From NCBI RefSeq assembly GCF_019400745.1, contig NZ_WJIB01000010.1, forward strand, positions 1 through 64,000: a DNA stretch of 64,000 bases. Direction: 5' to 3'. The stretch comes from Cohnella sp. CFH 77786. Lineage in GTDB: Bacteria; Bacillota; Bacilli; Paenibacillales; Paenibacillaceae. Under the pieces are notes generated by a model. The model was not told the DNA's origin and made no database searches. It saw only the letters and a program-made list of their open reading frames with translations. Positions 50,820 through 59,810 of this stretch are shown here, piece after piece (position 1 is the stretch's first letter; every line of letters begins with the position of its first letter). Both the position numbers and the translations under genes were made by a program.

Positions 50820-51749
50820 TTACTTCCCCTTTCCCAGACGGATTCGCGGATCAATGAGATTGTACGCGATATCGGTCAAGAACATGGCGATGATAAGAAC
50901 CGCCGCGTAGAACAAAGTCAAACCGACGATCATCGTATAGTCGTTCGAATATACCGAGAGCACGAACTGGTTGCCCAGCCCCGGAACGGAGAAAATTCTC
51001 TCGACGACCAAGGTGCCGGTAAGCACGTTAACGGCAATCGGTCCCAGAATCGTTATGACGGGAAGAATCGCATTGCGGATCATGTGTTTGCCGACGATGT
51101 TCGATTTCGAAAGGCCTTTGGATTTGGCCGTCTTGATATAGTCCTGATGCATGACCTCGAGCATGGAAGCTCTCATCATGCGCGTAAGAATCGCGATGGT
51201 GCCCAGCGACAGCGCGATCGCCGGCAGAATGCGGTGCTCCGGCCCCGTCCATAATCCGGGCGGCAGCCATTTCAACTTCACGCCTACATAATAGGACAGC
51301 AAAGGCCCGATGACGAACGACGGGATCGATACGCCGATGAGCGCGATGATCGAAGCGGTGTAGTCGCCAGCTTTGTTGTGCTTCAGCGCGGCGATCGTGC
51401 CCAAAATCAAACCGAAAACGATGGCGATGATCAAGGACCATACGCCCAGCTCGAACGACGCCGGGATCGCGGTCTTGATGACGCTGACGACCGAACGGGT
51501 CGGGAATTGGTACGATACGCCGAGATCTCCTTGAATTACGTGTCCCATATAGGTGAGATATTGCTCCCATACGGGCCTGTCCAAACCGTATTGCTTGATC
51601 AAGAGTTGCATGCTCTCCGGCGGCAGCTTCGTAATGGCATCACCGAAGGGATCTCCCGGGAGCAGCTTCATGAGGAAAAAGGTCAGCGTCACGATAATCC
51701 ACAGGGTGATCACCATGTACATTAACCGGCGCAGAGTGTAACTCAGCAC
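50820..51749 (-). CDS. oppB: Oligopeptide ABC transporter permease OppB
   Basis: This 309-residue permease starts at GTG 51749 (MLSYTLRRLMYMVITLWIIVTLTFFLMKLLPGDPF). It has six membrane helices and an EAA loop (DYIKTAKSKGLSKSNIVGKHMIRNAILPVI). It lies four bases before oppC. A hairpin between oppA and oppB probably sets a lower level for the membrane subunits. Confidence 0.92.
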   Translation of the reverse strand: MLSYTLRRLMYMVITLWIIVTLTFFLMKLLPGDPFGDAITKLPPESMQLLIKQYGLDRPVWEQYLTYMGHVIQGDLGVSYQFPTRSVVSVIKTAIPASFELGVWSLIIAIVFGLILGTIAALKHNKAGDYTASIIALIGVSIPSFVIGPLLSYYVGVKLKWLPPGLWTGPEHRILPAIALSLGTIAILTRMMRASMLEVMHQDYIKTAKSKGLSKSNIVGKHMIRNAILPVITILGPIAVNVLTGTLVVERIFSVPGLGNQFVLSVYSNDYTMIVGLTLFYAAVLIIAMFLTDIAYNLIDPRIRLGKGK

Positions 51750-51783
51750 AAGGAAAATCCTCCCTTCTGTTTTAACATGAAAG

Positions 51784-51816
51784 AAGCCGCCTCCCTAGCG
51801 TGCAAGAACGGCTTCC
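51784..51816 (-). terminator. Attenuating hairpin between oppA and oppB
   Basis: On the minus strand GAAGCCG and CGGCTTC pair (51784-51790 with 51810-51816), followed by TTTC. A partial terminator here would give more binding protein than permease, the usual opp pattern. Confidence 0.6.
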
Positions 51817-51868
51817 TTCACGTATTGCTTGGCTTAAATTATAAACGATCGCGAATCATTTGACCTTA

Positions 51869-53569
51869 TTATTCGAAGTAAGCCCATTTCAGCTCGAAGT
51901 CTTGGCCGTACGGCGGAAGGATGAGGCCCTTCAGCTTCGGATTGACGACGAACGGGGAAGAACGGAAGTACAGCGGAGCGACCGCAGCTTCGCCGATCAG
52001 GATTTTCTCGGCGTCTTGCAGCATTTGCGAGCGTTTCGCGAGATCCGTCTCGGTTTGCGCCGCAGTGACCAGCTTCGTGTACTCTTCGTTTTTCGGACCT
52101 TCCCAGTCTTGCGTGTTGAACGGACCGCCGGCCACGTACATGTCGAGCCACGTCATCGGGTCGTTGTAGTCCGCGCCCCACAGCGTGTTCACGAGCTCGT
52201 ACTGTTTGGACAGTTCTTTCTCCAGACGGTTCTTGTGCGGCATCGGGTTGGCTTCGACGGTTACGCCCAGGTTCGTCTGCCATTGCTGGGTGACGAACTC
52301 CATGATCTTCTTGTTGATTTCGGTGTCGTCGCCGATAATCGTGAGCTTGCTCGGCAGCGTCGTGCCGGATTCTTTCAGGCCGTCTTCAAGCAGTTGCTTC
52401 GCTTTCGCGGCGTCGAACGGCGGAATCAGGTCGCCTACGACTTTGCGGAACTCGCCGCCGTTGCCGTCGGAGTTGCCGTTCGGCACATAACCCGTAGCGG
52501 CTACGGAACCGTTTCTCATGGCCGTGTTGACCAAGCCTTCGCGGTCGATCGCCATGGAGAACGCTTGGCGGACTTTCGCGTTGGCGAAAGCGGGAACTTT
52601 CTTCGTTTGGAAGTTCACGTAGCCGGTTACGAGCTCGCTCTTGATTCGCAGGTCCGGCTTGTCTTTATAAGCGTCCATCTGGTCGCCGCGGATGTCCGCA
52701 TAGTCGGTTGCGCCCGTCTCGTACAGGTTCAGGCCGGTGTTCGTGTCTTTCACGATGTTGACCGTAACTTTATCCAGCTTCACGTTTGCGGCATCCCAGT
52801 ATTTCTCGTTTTTCTCGAGAACGAGGGTTTGCTCGTGGTCCCACTTGGTGAGCTTGAACGGACCTGCGCCGATGACTTTGTCGGCGTCCGCGCCGTTTTT
52901 GTCCCCCAGCGGTTCTACGAAATCCTTCTTCTGCGGATAGAAGTTCAGGAATGCCAGCATGGAAGTGAAGAACGGTACCGGGTGGTCCAGCGTGATCTCG
53001 AGCGTTTTGTCGTCGATCGCTTTGGCGCCCAGGTTTTTCTTGGCCTCTTCGATCGCGGCGTCGCCTTCCGCTTTCATGATGGCTTCGCCGCCTTTGATCC
53101 ACGCGACGACGAACGCGTAGGTCGCTTTCGTACGCGGATCCAGCGTGCGCTGGAAGGAGTAAACGAAGTCGTTGGCCGTTACCGGCGTGCCGTCGGACCA
53201 AGTGATGCCGTCGCGCAGCTTGATCGTGTAGGTCAGATGGTCCGGCGAAATCGTCGGCATGTCCGCGGCAAGCGCGGGCGTCGGTTTCATGTCTTTATCC
53301 AAGCGATACAGACCTTCGCTGATCGCGCCAAGGAACGTGAACGATGCCGCGCTTTCCGCGATCGATACGTCCAGGGCCGGCGGGTCGGCACGGTAGTTCA
53401 TCACGAGTTCTTTCTTGCCGTTGCCTCCAGCGCTGGCGCTAGCGCTTGCGCCGGAGCTGGCGCTCGGGCTGCCGCTGGCGTCATCGGAGCCCTTGCTGCC
53501 GCACGCAGCGAGGGAAGCACCGATTAAGGTGACAGCCAAAGCGGAAGTGAAAATCTTCTTAAGCTTCAT
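51869..53569 (-). CDS. oppA: Oligopeptide-binding lipoprotein OppA
   Basis: This 566-residue protein has a lipoprotein signal with Cys at residue 23 (LAAC-GSKGS), a Ser/Ala-rich linker, and the family 5 binding fold (LVMNYRADPPALDVSIAES; AISEGLYRLDKDMKPTPALAADMPTISPDHLTYTIKLRDGITWSDGTPVTANDFVYSFQRTLDPRT). It captures oligopeptides for the transporter below. It is the first gene of a complete oppABCDF operon. A TTGCAG-N17-TACTAT promoter lies upstream at 53682-53710. Confidence 0.93.
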   Translation of the reverse strand: MKLKKIFTSALAVTLIGASLAACGSKGSDDASGSPSASSGASASASAGGNGKKELVMNYRADPPALDVSIAESAASFTFLGAISEGLYRLDKDMKPTPALAADMPTISPDHLTYTIKLRDGITWSDGTPVTANDFVYSFQRTLDPRTKATYAFVVAWIKGGEAIMKAEGDAAIEEAKKNLGAKAIDDKTLEITLDHPVPFFTSMLAFLNFYPQKKDFVEPLGDKNGADADKVIGAGPFKLTKWDHEQTLVLEKNEKYWDAANVKLDKVTVNIVKDTNTGLNLYETGATDYADIRGDQMDAYKDKPDLRIKSELVTGYVNFQTKKVPAFANAKVRQAFSMAIDREGLVNTAMRNGSVAATGYVPNGNSDGNGGEFRKVVGDLIPPFDAAKAKQLLEDGLKESGTTLPSKLTIIGDDTEINKKIMEFVTQQWQTNLGVTVEANPMPHKNRLEKELSKQYELVNTLWGADYNDPMTWLDMYVAGGPFNTQDWEGPKNEEYTKLVTAAQTETDLAKRSQMLQDAEKILIGEAAVAPLYFRSSPFVVNPKLKGLILPPYGQDFELKWAYFE

Positions 53570-53681
53570 TCCTCAAACCCCTCCTAATATTTTCGTTCGA
53601 GTTCCGCCTGACTTCCTCCGAATGCCGGGACGATCGTCCCGGAATCCGGACCATTCCGAACGAGGATATCGAACAAAATAA

Positions 53682-53710
53682 ATAGTACTATCATTGTTCG
53701 TGATCTGCAA
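53682..53710 (-). promoter_or_regulatory. Promoter of the opp operon
   Basis: On the minus strand TTGCAG (53710-53705) and TACTAT (53687-53682) have a 17-base spacer, about 110 bases before oppA. Confidence 0.5.
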
Positions 53711-54030
53711 TCGATTCTTTTCCAAATGTTAGGTAACTTAACGCGATAAAGTGAAGGTTACTCACCCCAATATGACCGGAAGCGATTACACGAACGGAAT
53801 TTTATTAGTGCAAACGTATAGCGCATTTTGCCGCATAAGCCGAAAAGCCCAGTGCATCAAGTATTTTCACGGCTTTCAGGCCCTCCGCCCCGATTCGATT
53901 AAAATATTACTGCATAAAAATACGTAAATGTAAAAAAAATAGCCAAATTTCGTTTTGAGCCTGTTCCCACCTTCCGAACGCTTACATTCGCTTGTTTTTT
54001 TAACTGAAGTGCAAGGAAATGCAAAAAGAT

Positions 54031-54059
54031 TTGACGCAGCGGCTTTCTTACTATATAAT
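54031..54059 (+). promoter_or_regulatory. Strong plus-strand promoter with no gene behind it
   Basis: TTGACG (54031-54036) and TATAAT (54054-54059) are exactly 17 bases apart. No coding frame follows before the terminator-like hairpin at 54276-54306, so it may drive an RNA. Confidence 0.6.
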
Positions 54060-54065
54060 AAGACG

Positions 54066-54306
54066 TCGTAGAAAGTAACCCTCAGATTTTTCCTCAAGAT
54101 GGGCAATATTCCTCCATTCCCCAACACGTTCCTTAAAACAATCGGCTGCTGGAAGGAACACGAACTCACCCTGGAGCGGCCTAGGAGCCGCAAGAATGAT
54201 GGAGAGGCAGGGCCATCGTTGTTTTCGTGCAAGTGACAGACGGAAAAACACGCGGTTACGCTACGCATATGCTAAGACCCCCGTCGGGCGAGAGCCTGCG
54301 GGGGTC
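54066..54306 (+). ncRNA. Candidate structured non-coding RNA
   Basis: A predicted transcript of about 240 bases from the promoter above folds by eye into an ordered structure. A closing helix CGTAG/GTAACC (54067-54080) pairs with GGTTAC/CTACG (54254-54265). Inner pairing is GATGG (54098-54102) with CCATC (54213-54217), and CCTCCATTC with the GAATGATGGAG region. Two local hairpins lie inside: GTTCCTT with AAGGAAC (54128-54159), and GCGGC-CTAGGA-GCCGC. It ends near a strong GACCCCCG-type hairpin. The size fits 6S-like RNAs, but no known consensus was recognised. Confidence 0.45.
54276..54306. terminator. Terminator, probably bidirectional
   Basis: GACCCCCG (54276-54283) pairs with CGGGGGTC (54299-54306) and the inner GGGC with GCCT-type bases. 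On the minus strand it ends the efflux pump transcript. On the plus strand it would end the candidate RNA. Confidence 0.65.
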
Positions 54307-54338
54307 GTCCATTATTATAGAGTAGACATCGACCGACT

Positions 54339-55844
54339 TCAGTGCATCATCTGGAATTCCGGGACTTGCCCGCCTTCGGACGGCTGTTGCTTCGGCCGCG
54401 ACAGCAGGAAGCCGAGAATTCCGCCGACGATCGCTACGTAAACGAGAATGCTGAACGTGTAGCCGAACGCATCGGCTTGGTATGCGACAGCGGTCTCCGG
54501 AGTCGGCGGCCCCTTCTGAATGACGAGATCGTTGAAACGGGACGCGGACAGCGTCGTGAGGCCGGCGACCGCGAAGGACATGACGACCTGCTGCGTTGCG
54601 TTGGTCAGCGACGTCACGCGTCCGACCAGGTTCTGCGGAGCGGACTGCATCAGATGCGTGTTCAGCGGCATCATGAACAATCCCATGCCTGCTCCAAGCA
54701 TCGCTAGCGGCAACATGATCGCCATGTCGGACGAATCCGCCGTGATGTTGGAGAGCAAGAGCGCGGCAACGGTCGTAATCGTCATGCCGGCCAGTACGAG
54801 CGGCCTTGCGCCGAATTTGTCCGACAGCTTGCCTCCGATGGGCATGAAGAAGCCGGAAGCCAGCGCTTGCGGCAGCATGAGGAGCCCCGTCTTAATGGGC
54901 GAGTATCCTTGCGCTTGCTGCAGGAACAGCGGCACGAGGAACATGGTGCCGAACATGGCCATCTGCGAAATCCACTGTACGATAATGCCTCTGCTGAAAT
55001 TGCCGGAGCGGAATACGCGCAGCTCCAGAAGCGGGTTCTGGCGCCGCAGTTCGACGATAATGAACAGCACCAGGGCGACGGCTCCGCCGATCATGCCGGC
55101 GAGCGCCTCGGTCGACGTCCATTGCGATTTATGCGTCACAGGGTCGATGCTTCCGCCTTCCGTTACGCCATACACGAGAGCCGCGAAAGCGATTGGAGCG
55201 AGGATAATCCCGAGGATATCAAGCCCCGGCACCGATTGGCGCGCGATGTTCGGAAGCGATCGGATGCCGATCAAGATCCCTACGACGCCTACGGGCAGGT
55301 TCAACAGGAAGATCCATTCCCAAGTCGCCTTCTCGACCAGCCATCCGCCCAGAACGGGTCCCAGCGCCGGCGCGAGCAGGATCGGAATCCCCATCATGCC
55401 CATCACTTGGCCGACCTTATCCGGCGGAGCAAGCCGGTAAATGAACGCCATGGCGATCGGGATCACGACGCCGCCGCCCAAGCCTTGGAGAACGCGGCAA
55501 ATGATCAACACTTCCACCGAATTCGAGAGCGCGCACAGACCCGATCCGATCGTGAACAGTCCGACCGAAATCAAGAAGATCTTCTTCGCTCCGAAACGGT
55601 CCGACAACCAACCCGCGAGAGGAATGACGGCCGCCTGAGCAAGCGCGTAACCCGTTACCGTCCATTGGATCAAGGACAAGTCCGTGAGCTTGAATTCTTC
55701 CATGAGCTTGGGCAGGGCGACGTTCACGGCCGTGCCGTCCAGAATGACCATGAAAATGCCGATGATGATGGCGACAAGCGGCCCGATGATTTCCCGCATG
55801 GACATGGCGCCTCCTGCGGGAGCCTGGCTTGCATTCGTTGACAT
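54339..55844 (-). CDS. DHA2-family drug efflux transporter (EmrB/QacA type)
   Basis: The protein is 501 residues from the ATG at 55844, which has AGGAGGG upstream. About fourteen membrane segments are visible. DHA2 motifs include IFMVILDGTAVNVALPKLMEEF, QWTVTGYALAQAAVIPLAGWLSDRFGAKK, RVLQGLGGGVVIPIAMA and GIPILLAPALGPVLGGWLVE (motif C, typical of drug/proton antiporters). It exports hydrophobic or cationic compounds. It is divergent from a TetR gene, which probably represses it through the palindromes at 55971-56020. Confidence 0.9.
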   Translation of the reverse strand: MSTNASQAPAGGAMSMREIIGPLVAIIIGIFMVILDGTAVNVALPKLMEEFKLTDLSLIQWTVTGYALAQAAVIPLAGWLSDRFGAKKIFLISVGLFTIGSGLCALSNSVEVLIICRVLQGLGGGVVIPIAMAFIYRLAPPDKVGQVMGMMGIPILLAPALGPVLGGWLVEKATWEWIFLLNLPVGVVGILIGIRSLPNIARQSVPGLDILGIILAPIAFAALVYGVTEGGSIDPVTHKSQWTSTEALAGMIGGAVALVLFIIVELRRQNPLLELRVFRSGNFSRGIIVQWISQMAMFGTMFLVPLFLQQAQGYSPIKTGLLMLPQALASGFFMPIGGKLSDKFGARPLVLAGMTITTVAALLLSNITADSSDMAIMLPLAMLGAGMGLFMMPLNTHLMQSAPQNLVGRVTSLTNATQQVVMSFAVAGLTTLSASRFNDLVIQKGPPTPETAVAYQADAFGYTFSILVYVAIVGGILGFLLSRPKQQPSEGGQVPEFQMMH

Positions 55845-55970
55845 GGATACCCTCCTATCCGAAGTAAGCATTCCCTCCGCGAAGCCTCTCTTATCCTAAA
55901 TTGACCTCCGGGCATCGACGGCGGTAATATAGGAGCATACGGGTTCTACGGAAAGATGCAGAGACAAGCA

Positions 55971-56020
55971 AACGGACAATTGTCCGTTTTCATTTCGATG
56001 TTACCGGACATCTGTCCGGT
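55971..56020. promoter_or_regulatory. Twin TetR-type operators
   Basis: AACGGACAATTGTCCGTT (55971-55988) and ACCGGACATCTGTCCGGT (56003-56020) share the core CGGACA-N2-TGTCCG. Their centres are 32 bases apart, about three helix turns, placing two dimers on one face of the DNA between the divergent efflux and regulator genes. Confidence 0.75.
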
Positions 56021-56060
56021 TGTCAACCGGAATTTTCCATCGAAGGAGGGAAATGAGATC

Positions 56061-56681
56061 ATGAGTGTCCGAGCGGAACGGAAAGATGCTGCAGAGCACC
56101 GAAAGTTAATCCTTCGTACCGCCGAGTCGTTGTTCGACTTGCATGGCGTCCGCGGAGTCAGCATGCATCAGATTGCCCGAACCGCCGGCATCGGCCAAGG
56201 AACGCTATATCGCAAGTATGCGCATAAAGGAGATCTCTGTCTCGACATTATTCAAGACTACACTCAAGCTTTCGTGGAAGAAGTCGGGCGGTACTTGGCC
56301 AAGAACCGGGAGAAGCCGGCGGAGGACCGGTTAGGTTGGGTATTGGACATGTGGATCGATGCGATGGAGAAGAAGTCCGAACTCATCATGACGATCCAGG
56401 CCCATCATTGCGCCGAAAGCGAAGAAAGCCGCGCGGCCAGCTTCTTTCAGTCCTCGCTTTATCTGTTCATGAGGGGAAGAATCTCGGAGCTGCTGGCCGA
56501 AATCGCAGAGAGCCGTCCAGGCCCGAATGCCGACCCGGTCCTGACCGCCCACGCGCTCATCTGCGCCATGGCGCCGGTGGGCCATTTCCACATCAAGCGG
56601 GAGCTCGGATACACCAAGGAACAAATGAAGAACCACTACCGCCGAATGTGTTACCTTCCCGTCTCGAATGCCAACGTCTAA
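56061..56681 (+). CDS. TetR-family regulator
   Basis: This 206-residue protein has the TetR helix-turn-helix (AESLFDLHGVRGVSMHQIARTAGIGQGTLYRKYAHKGDLCLDII) and a ligand-binding C-terminal half with a Trp/Met-rich face (LGWVLDMWIDAMEKKSELIMTIQAHH). AAGGAGGG precedes the ATG. It is divergent from the DHA2 pump and probably represses both genes until a drug binds. Confidence 0.88.
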   Translation: MSVRAERKDAAEHRKLILRTAESLFDLHGVRGVSMHQIARTAGIGQGTLYRKYAHKGDLCLDIIQDYTQAFVEEVGRYLAKNREKPAEDRLGWVLDMWIDAMEKKSELIMTIQAHHCAESEESRAASFFQSSLYLFMRGRISELLAEIAESRPGPNADPVLTAHALICAMAPVGHFHIKRELGYTKEQMKNHYRRMCYLPVSNANV

Positions 56682-56734
56682 TAGGTAAAGCGGGCTGTCC
56701 ACCCGGACAGCCCGCTTTGATTTCACGCACAGAT

Positions 56735-57400
56735 TTACGCTCCGTAGGTCCGCTTCTCGCGGTGACGCTGCCGGGATTCCCGGACCTGCGTCTCGATGAC
56801 CAGCATAATGGCCAGAACGAACTCGACGAGCAGGATGCCCGACAAGACATCCAACGCCACATGCTGTTTCACGAACAGCGTCGACACGATAATCAAGGAC
56901 GACATGCCCGTAATCAGCGCCACGTTCCATTTGTTCCGGAAAGAGCTGGTCCACACCAGTCTCATGACCATGTAGCTGGAGAAACAGTGGATGCTGGGAA
57001 AACAGTTGAACGGTTGATCCCGGTCGTAAATATACCGCATCAGCCACGTGAACGGATCGTTGCCGACCAACACGGGACGCGGGACCGTCGTCTGGAATAC
57101 CGCATAAATCACGTAACAGGTGAGCGCACATACGGTGTAAGTAACCAATCCTTTGTAATACACGCTCACGTCTTTCTTGAAGAAGTAGACCAGGCAAACG
57201 TAAATATAGAATATCCATACGGCGTAAGGAAGGGCGAAATATTTAATAAACGGAGTAGCCCGGTCGAAAGCCGTAACGAGCGAATATACGTCTTGGTTCG
57301 CCCGGTTGGTCCACTTGTACATCATGCCGAGAAACGGGAATATGAGCATGAAAGCGAGAGGCGAATATTTTCTCCAGTCGATTTTACGCAGCAACAACAC
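56735..57400 (-). CDS. PAP2-superfamily membrane phosphatase
   Basis: This 221-residue protein has about six membrane segments and PAP2 motifs: FNCFPSIHCFSSYM (PSxH) and KQHVALDVLSG (HxxxxD), forming the phosphatase pocket on the outer face. Such proteins dephosphorylate lipid phosphates, for example undecaprenyl or phosphatidate species. It lies 36 bases after the LtaS gene, in the same direction, so it may recycle the diacylglycerol or lipid phosphate linked to teichoic acid synthesis. Confidence 0.85.
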   Translation of the reverse strand: MLLLRKIDWRKYSPLAFMLIFPFLGMMYKWTNRANQDVYSLVTAFDRATPFIKYFALPYAVWIFYIYVCLVYFFKKDVSVYYKGLVTYTVCALTCYVIYAVFQTTVPRPVLVGNDPFTWLMRYIYDRDQPFNCFPSIHCFSSYMVMRLVWTSSFRNKWNVALITGMSSLIIVSTLFVKQHVALDVLSGILLVEFVLAIMLVIETQVRESRQRHREKRTYGA

Positions 57401-57436
57401 TTGATCAACCCCTTTTGTCTCTATGCCGGATTCGAT

Positions 57437-59311
57437 TTAATCCAGTTTGGGCAAGCTTTGAACATAACGGTCGGACATGTCGAGCAGCTTCAGCGCCCGT
57501 TCGTACTGTTCCCGGGTGGCCTCTTCCGGCGCCGGCGACGTTCCTCCGAAGCCGAAGAGCGTGCCATCCGCGAAGCTTTCTCCCGGAACGAATATCCCTT
57601 TATCGTTGATGAACGAACCGGAAGGCAAGTAATAGCGCTGCGGAAGCAGGTTGGACGTCTGGTTCAGCAAATCTTGGCCGAAATGAATGCGATCCTTCAA
57701 GGAGATGCCGAGCAGGTTCGCCACCGTCGGGTAAATGTCGGCCTGGCCTCCGGTCTCCGTCCGCACCTGGGCGCCCGCGATTCCGGGAACCGACAGGATC
57801 AGCGGAATGTTCATCATCTCGGTGGACCGGTATTCGTGTCCGATCAATTCTTTCATGAGCTCGCGCTCGCGCTCGCTCAGAGAATAAATCGGAAGCCCCA
57901 TATGGTCTCCGTAGATGACGATCACGCTGTTGTCCCACAATCCGTCCTGCTTCAGCTTCGCGAAGAATTGACCCAGCGCGTAGTCCGCGTAATTCTGCGC
58001 CTCAAGGTAATCGCCGACCAGCGTGCCTTCGAACCGGTCCGGGAGCTTGAAACGGATTTTGCGTTCCGGAATGTTAAACGGGTGATGGCCGGACATCGAA
58101 ATGAGCTGCGCGTAGAAGGGCTTGCCCCCGGCGCTCATTTCGCTCAGCTTGCCGGCGGTCTTCGCGTAGAGCAGCTCATCGGAGGACCCGAAGAACACCA
58201 TGTCGTCATCGCCGAAAAACGTTTTGTCATAATAGCGGCCGAACCCCAATGCCCGGTATAACGCCTTCCGGTTCCAGAACTTCACGTCGTTCGTATGGAA
58301 AGTAGCGGTGTCGTACCCGTTCGCCGCGAGCACTCTCGGCATGCTCGGAAGCAACCGGTCGCCGAAGTCCTGGGACGCGGCGCCGTGCTGCGGCACGTAG
58401 AGCGACGTATTGACGACGAACTCGGCATCCGCCGTATTTCCCTGCCCGACCATCTGGTAGAAGCGGGGGAAATAGATCGAGCTGCCCAGCAGCCCGTTCA
58501 GGTTCGGCGTGACTTCCACGCCGTCGATCTTCGTACCCAGCAGGAAGTTCTGGAACGCTTCCAACTGGATGACGATCAGATTTTTGCCCTTGGCTATGCC
58601 TTGATACTGGGGAGCCGCGGGTTCGACGATGCCTTTGAGGGAAGCGATCGCGGGCGGAGTCACGTCGTTCGGCGGCTCGGGCTCCTCGACCATGGCCGCG
58701 AAGGCGTCTTTCGCGCCGGTCGCGATCTCCACCGTCTGATACGGAATAATTCCCATATTCTCCGATTTCTTCAATTCGTTCATGCTCTCACGGCTTTGCC
58801 AAACGTTGGCCAGGCAGATCGTCAGCGAGAGAATGAACAAGCTGAGCACGATGCGCCTGGGCTCCCGGCGGGCCAGCCGCATGCGCCATTGCCGGAATCT
58901 CCTGCTCACCGCCAGGAGAAGGAGAAACACCACGATATCGGTATAGATCAGAAGGAAATACGGATGCAGCAGGGACATGACGCTGCCCTGCACTTCCGTT
59001 ACCTGTCCCACCTGTTGAAGCGCGTGGTAAGTGACCACAACCCCGAAATATTTGTAGTACATGATCACCGCGAAATACACGCAGGTCATGATCAGATTCG
59101 CAACGAGATAAGCGCCGAATTTGCGTCTCGGGGCCAGCCATTCGACCAGGCAGAAGACGACCCATACGGCCGGCAGCTCCGTGATCAGCGGCAGCCAGAT
59201 CGATCCGTCCGAGAACAACACGGCTTTCGTCAAGTAGATCTTGAGCAGCATGATGAGGGAAAAGAATACGAACGGCTTGGCGAACCAACGGGCCCCGTAG
59301 TGCTTCCACAT
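57437..59311 (-). CDS. ltaS: Lipoteichoic acid synthase family protein
   Basis: This 624-residue protein has five N-terminal membrane helices (about 12-170) and an extracellular sulfatase-fold domain. Catalytic Thr 293 lies in GQGNTADAEF, the metal Glu 251 in VIQLEAFQN, and a metal Asp-His pair in VIVIYGDHMGLP. LtaS transfers glycerol phosphate from phosphatidylglycerol to build lipoteichoic acid. A signal-peptidase-type cut after the helices is usual. It is the first gene of a pair with the PAP2 protein. Confidence 0.9.
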   Translation of the reverse strand: MWKHYGARWFAKPFVFFSLIMLLKIYLTKAVLFSDGSIWLPLITELPAVWVVFCLVEWLAPRRKFGAYLVANLIMTCVYFAVIMYYKYFGVVVTYHALQQVGQVTEVQGSVMSLLHPYFLLIYTDIVVFLLLLAVSRRFRQWRMRLARREPRRIVLSLFILSLTICLANVWQSRESMNELKKSENMGIIPYQTVEIATGAKDAFAAMVEEPEPPNDVTPPAIASLKGIVEPAAPQYQGIAKGKNLIVIQLEAFQNFLLGTKIDGVEVTPNLNGLLGSSIYFPRFYQMVGQGNTADAEFVVNTSLYVPQHGAASQDFGDRLLPSMPRVLAANGYDTATFHTNDVKFWNRKALYRALGFGRYYDKTFFGDDDMVFFGSSDELLYAKTAGKLSEMSAGGKPFYAQLISMSGHHPFNIPERKIRFKLPDRFEGTLVGDYLEAQNYADYALGQFFAKLKQDGLWDNSVIVIYGDHMGLPIYSLSERERELMKELIGHEYRSTEMMNIPLILSVPGIAGAQVRTETGGQADIYPTVANLLGISLKDRIHFGQDLLNQTSNLLPQRYYLPSGSFINDKGIFVPGESFADGTLFGFGGTSPAPEEATREQYERALKLLDMSDRYVQSLPKLD

Positions 59312-59420
59312 GGCCGTTCCCCCTTTTTCGTCTCTCAGGCCGTTTATCTCTTTTGTAAATCGGCCCTATCTATTATAAAGGAAGAGCGTGCCGTATGAAA
59401 GCAGAACCGCCTGGATGCGC

Positions 59421-59461
59421 GGCTAAAGGTTGGTTAAAGCCGGGCTGAAGGTTGGCTTGAG
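59421..59461. repeat. Two adjacent 20-base direct repeats
   Basis: GGCTAAAGGTTGG (59421-59433) and GGCTGAAGGTTGG (59443-59455) are followed by related TTAAAGC and CTTGAGC ends, with a 22-base period, upstream of the small gene at 59508. A two-turn period could suit a tandem-binding regulator. Confidence 0.4.
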
Positions 59462-59507
59462 CGGGGGTCACGACATATAATGAAGCAATACGAAAGGAAG
59501 TGTCGGC

Positions 59508-59804
59508 ATGAGCATTAAATACACGAGAGACTACGACAAAATATTGGACGACTTGTCGCGCGCGATCTCGACGATCCCCCGGTTTTACCAGACGTTCGAA
59601 ATGGATGACGGAGACTGGACCGATCTCGACGAGAACGAAAAAGCCGTCTGCCTCCGAACGTTGGCCGACGACGTCTTCTACGTGCTCGGATCCGACCCTT
59701 CCGCGCCCGTGGGACCGGGACTTGCCGAATACGACCGCGCCCACGGGGTCATCAAGGTGACAGCGGGTCCCCAGCTCGTTCATGTCGTTTCGCTGCGGGA
59801 ATAG
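59508..59804 (+). CDS. Small conserved-looking protein of unknown function
   Basis: This 98-residue acidic protein reads MSIKYTRDYDKILDDLSRAISTIPRFYQTFEMDDGDWTDLDENEKAVCLRTLADDVFYVLG. It is probably one alpha/beta domain. AAGGAAGTG precedes the ATG. No family is recognised, and the tandem repeat upstream may control it. Confidence 0.6.
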   Translation: MSIKYTRDYDKILDDLSRAISTIPRFYQTFEMDDGDWTDLDENEKAVCLRTLADDVFYVLGSDPSAPVGPGLAEYDRAHGVIKVTAGPQLVHVVSLRE

Positions 59805-59810
59805 TCGAGT

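Noticed and set aside
53876..54268. 130-codon frame on the minus strand
   Set aside because: No ribosome site, no family features, and it lies opposite the ordered RNA-like region.
54066..54306. T-box or cobalamin riboswitch on either strand
   Set aside because: No T-box sequence or cobalamin-box words were found, and no suitable gene follows in the right direction.
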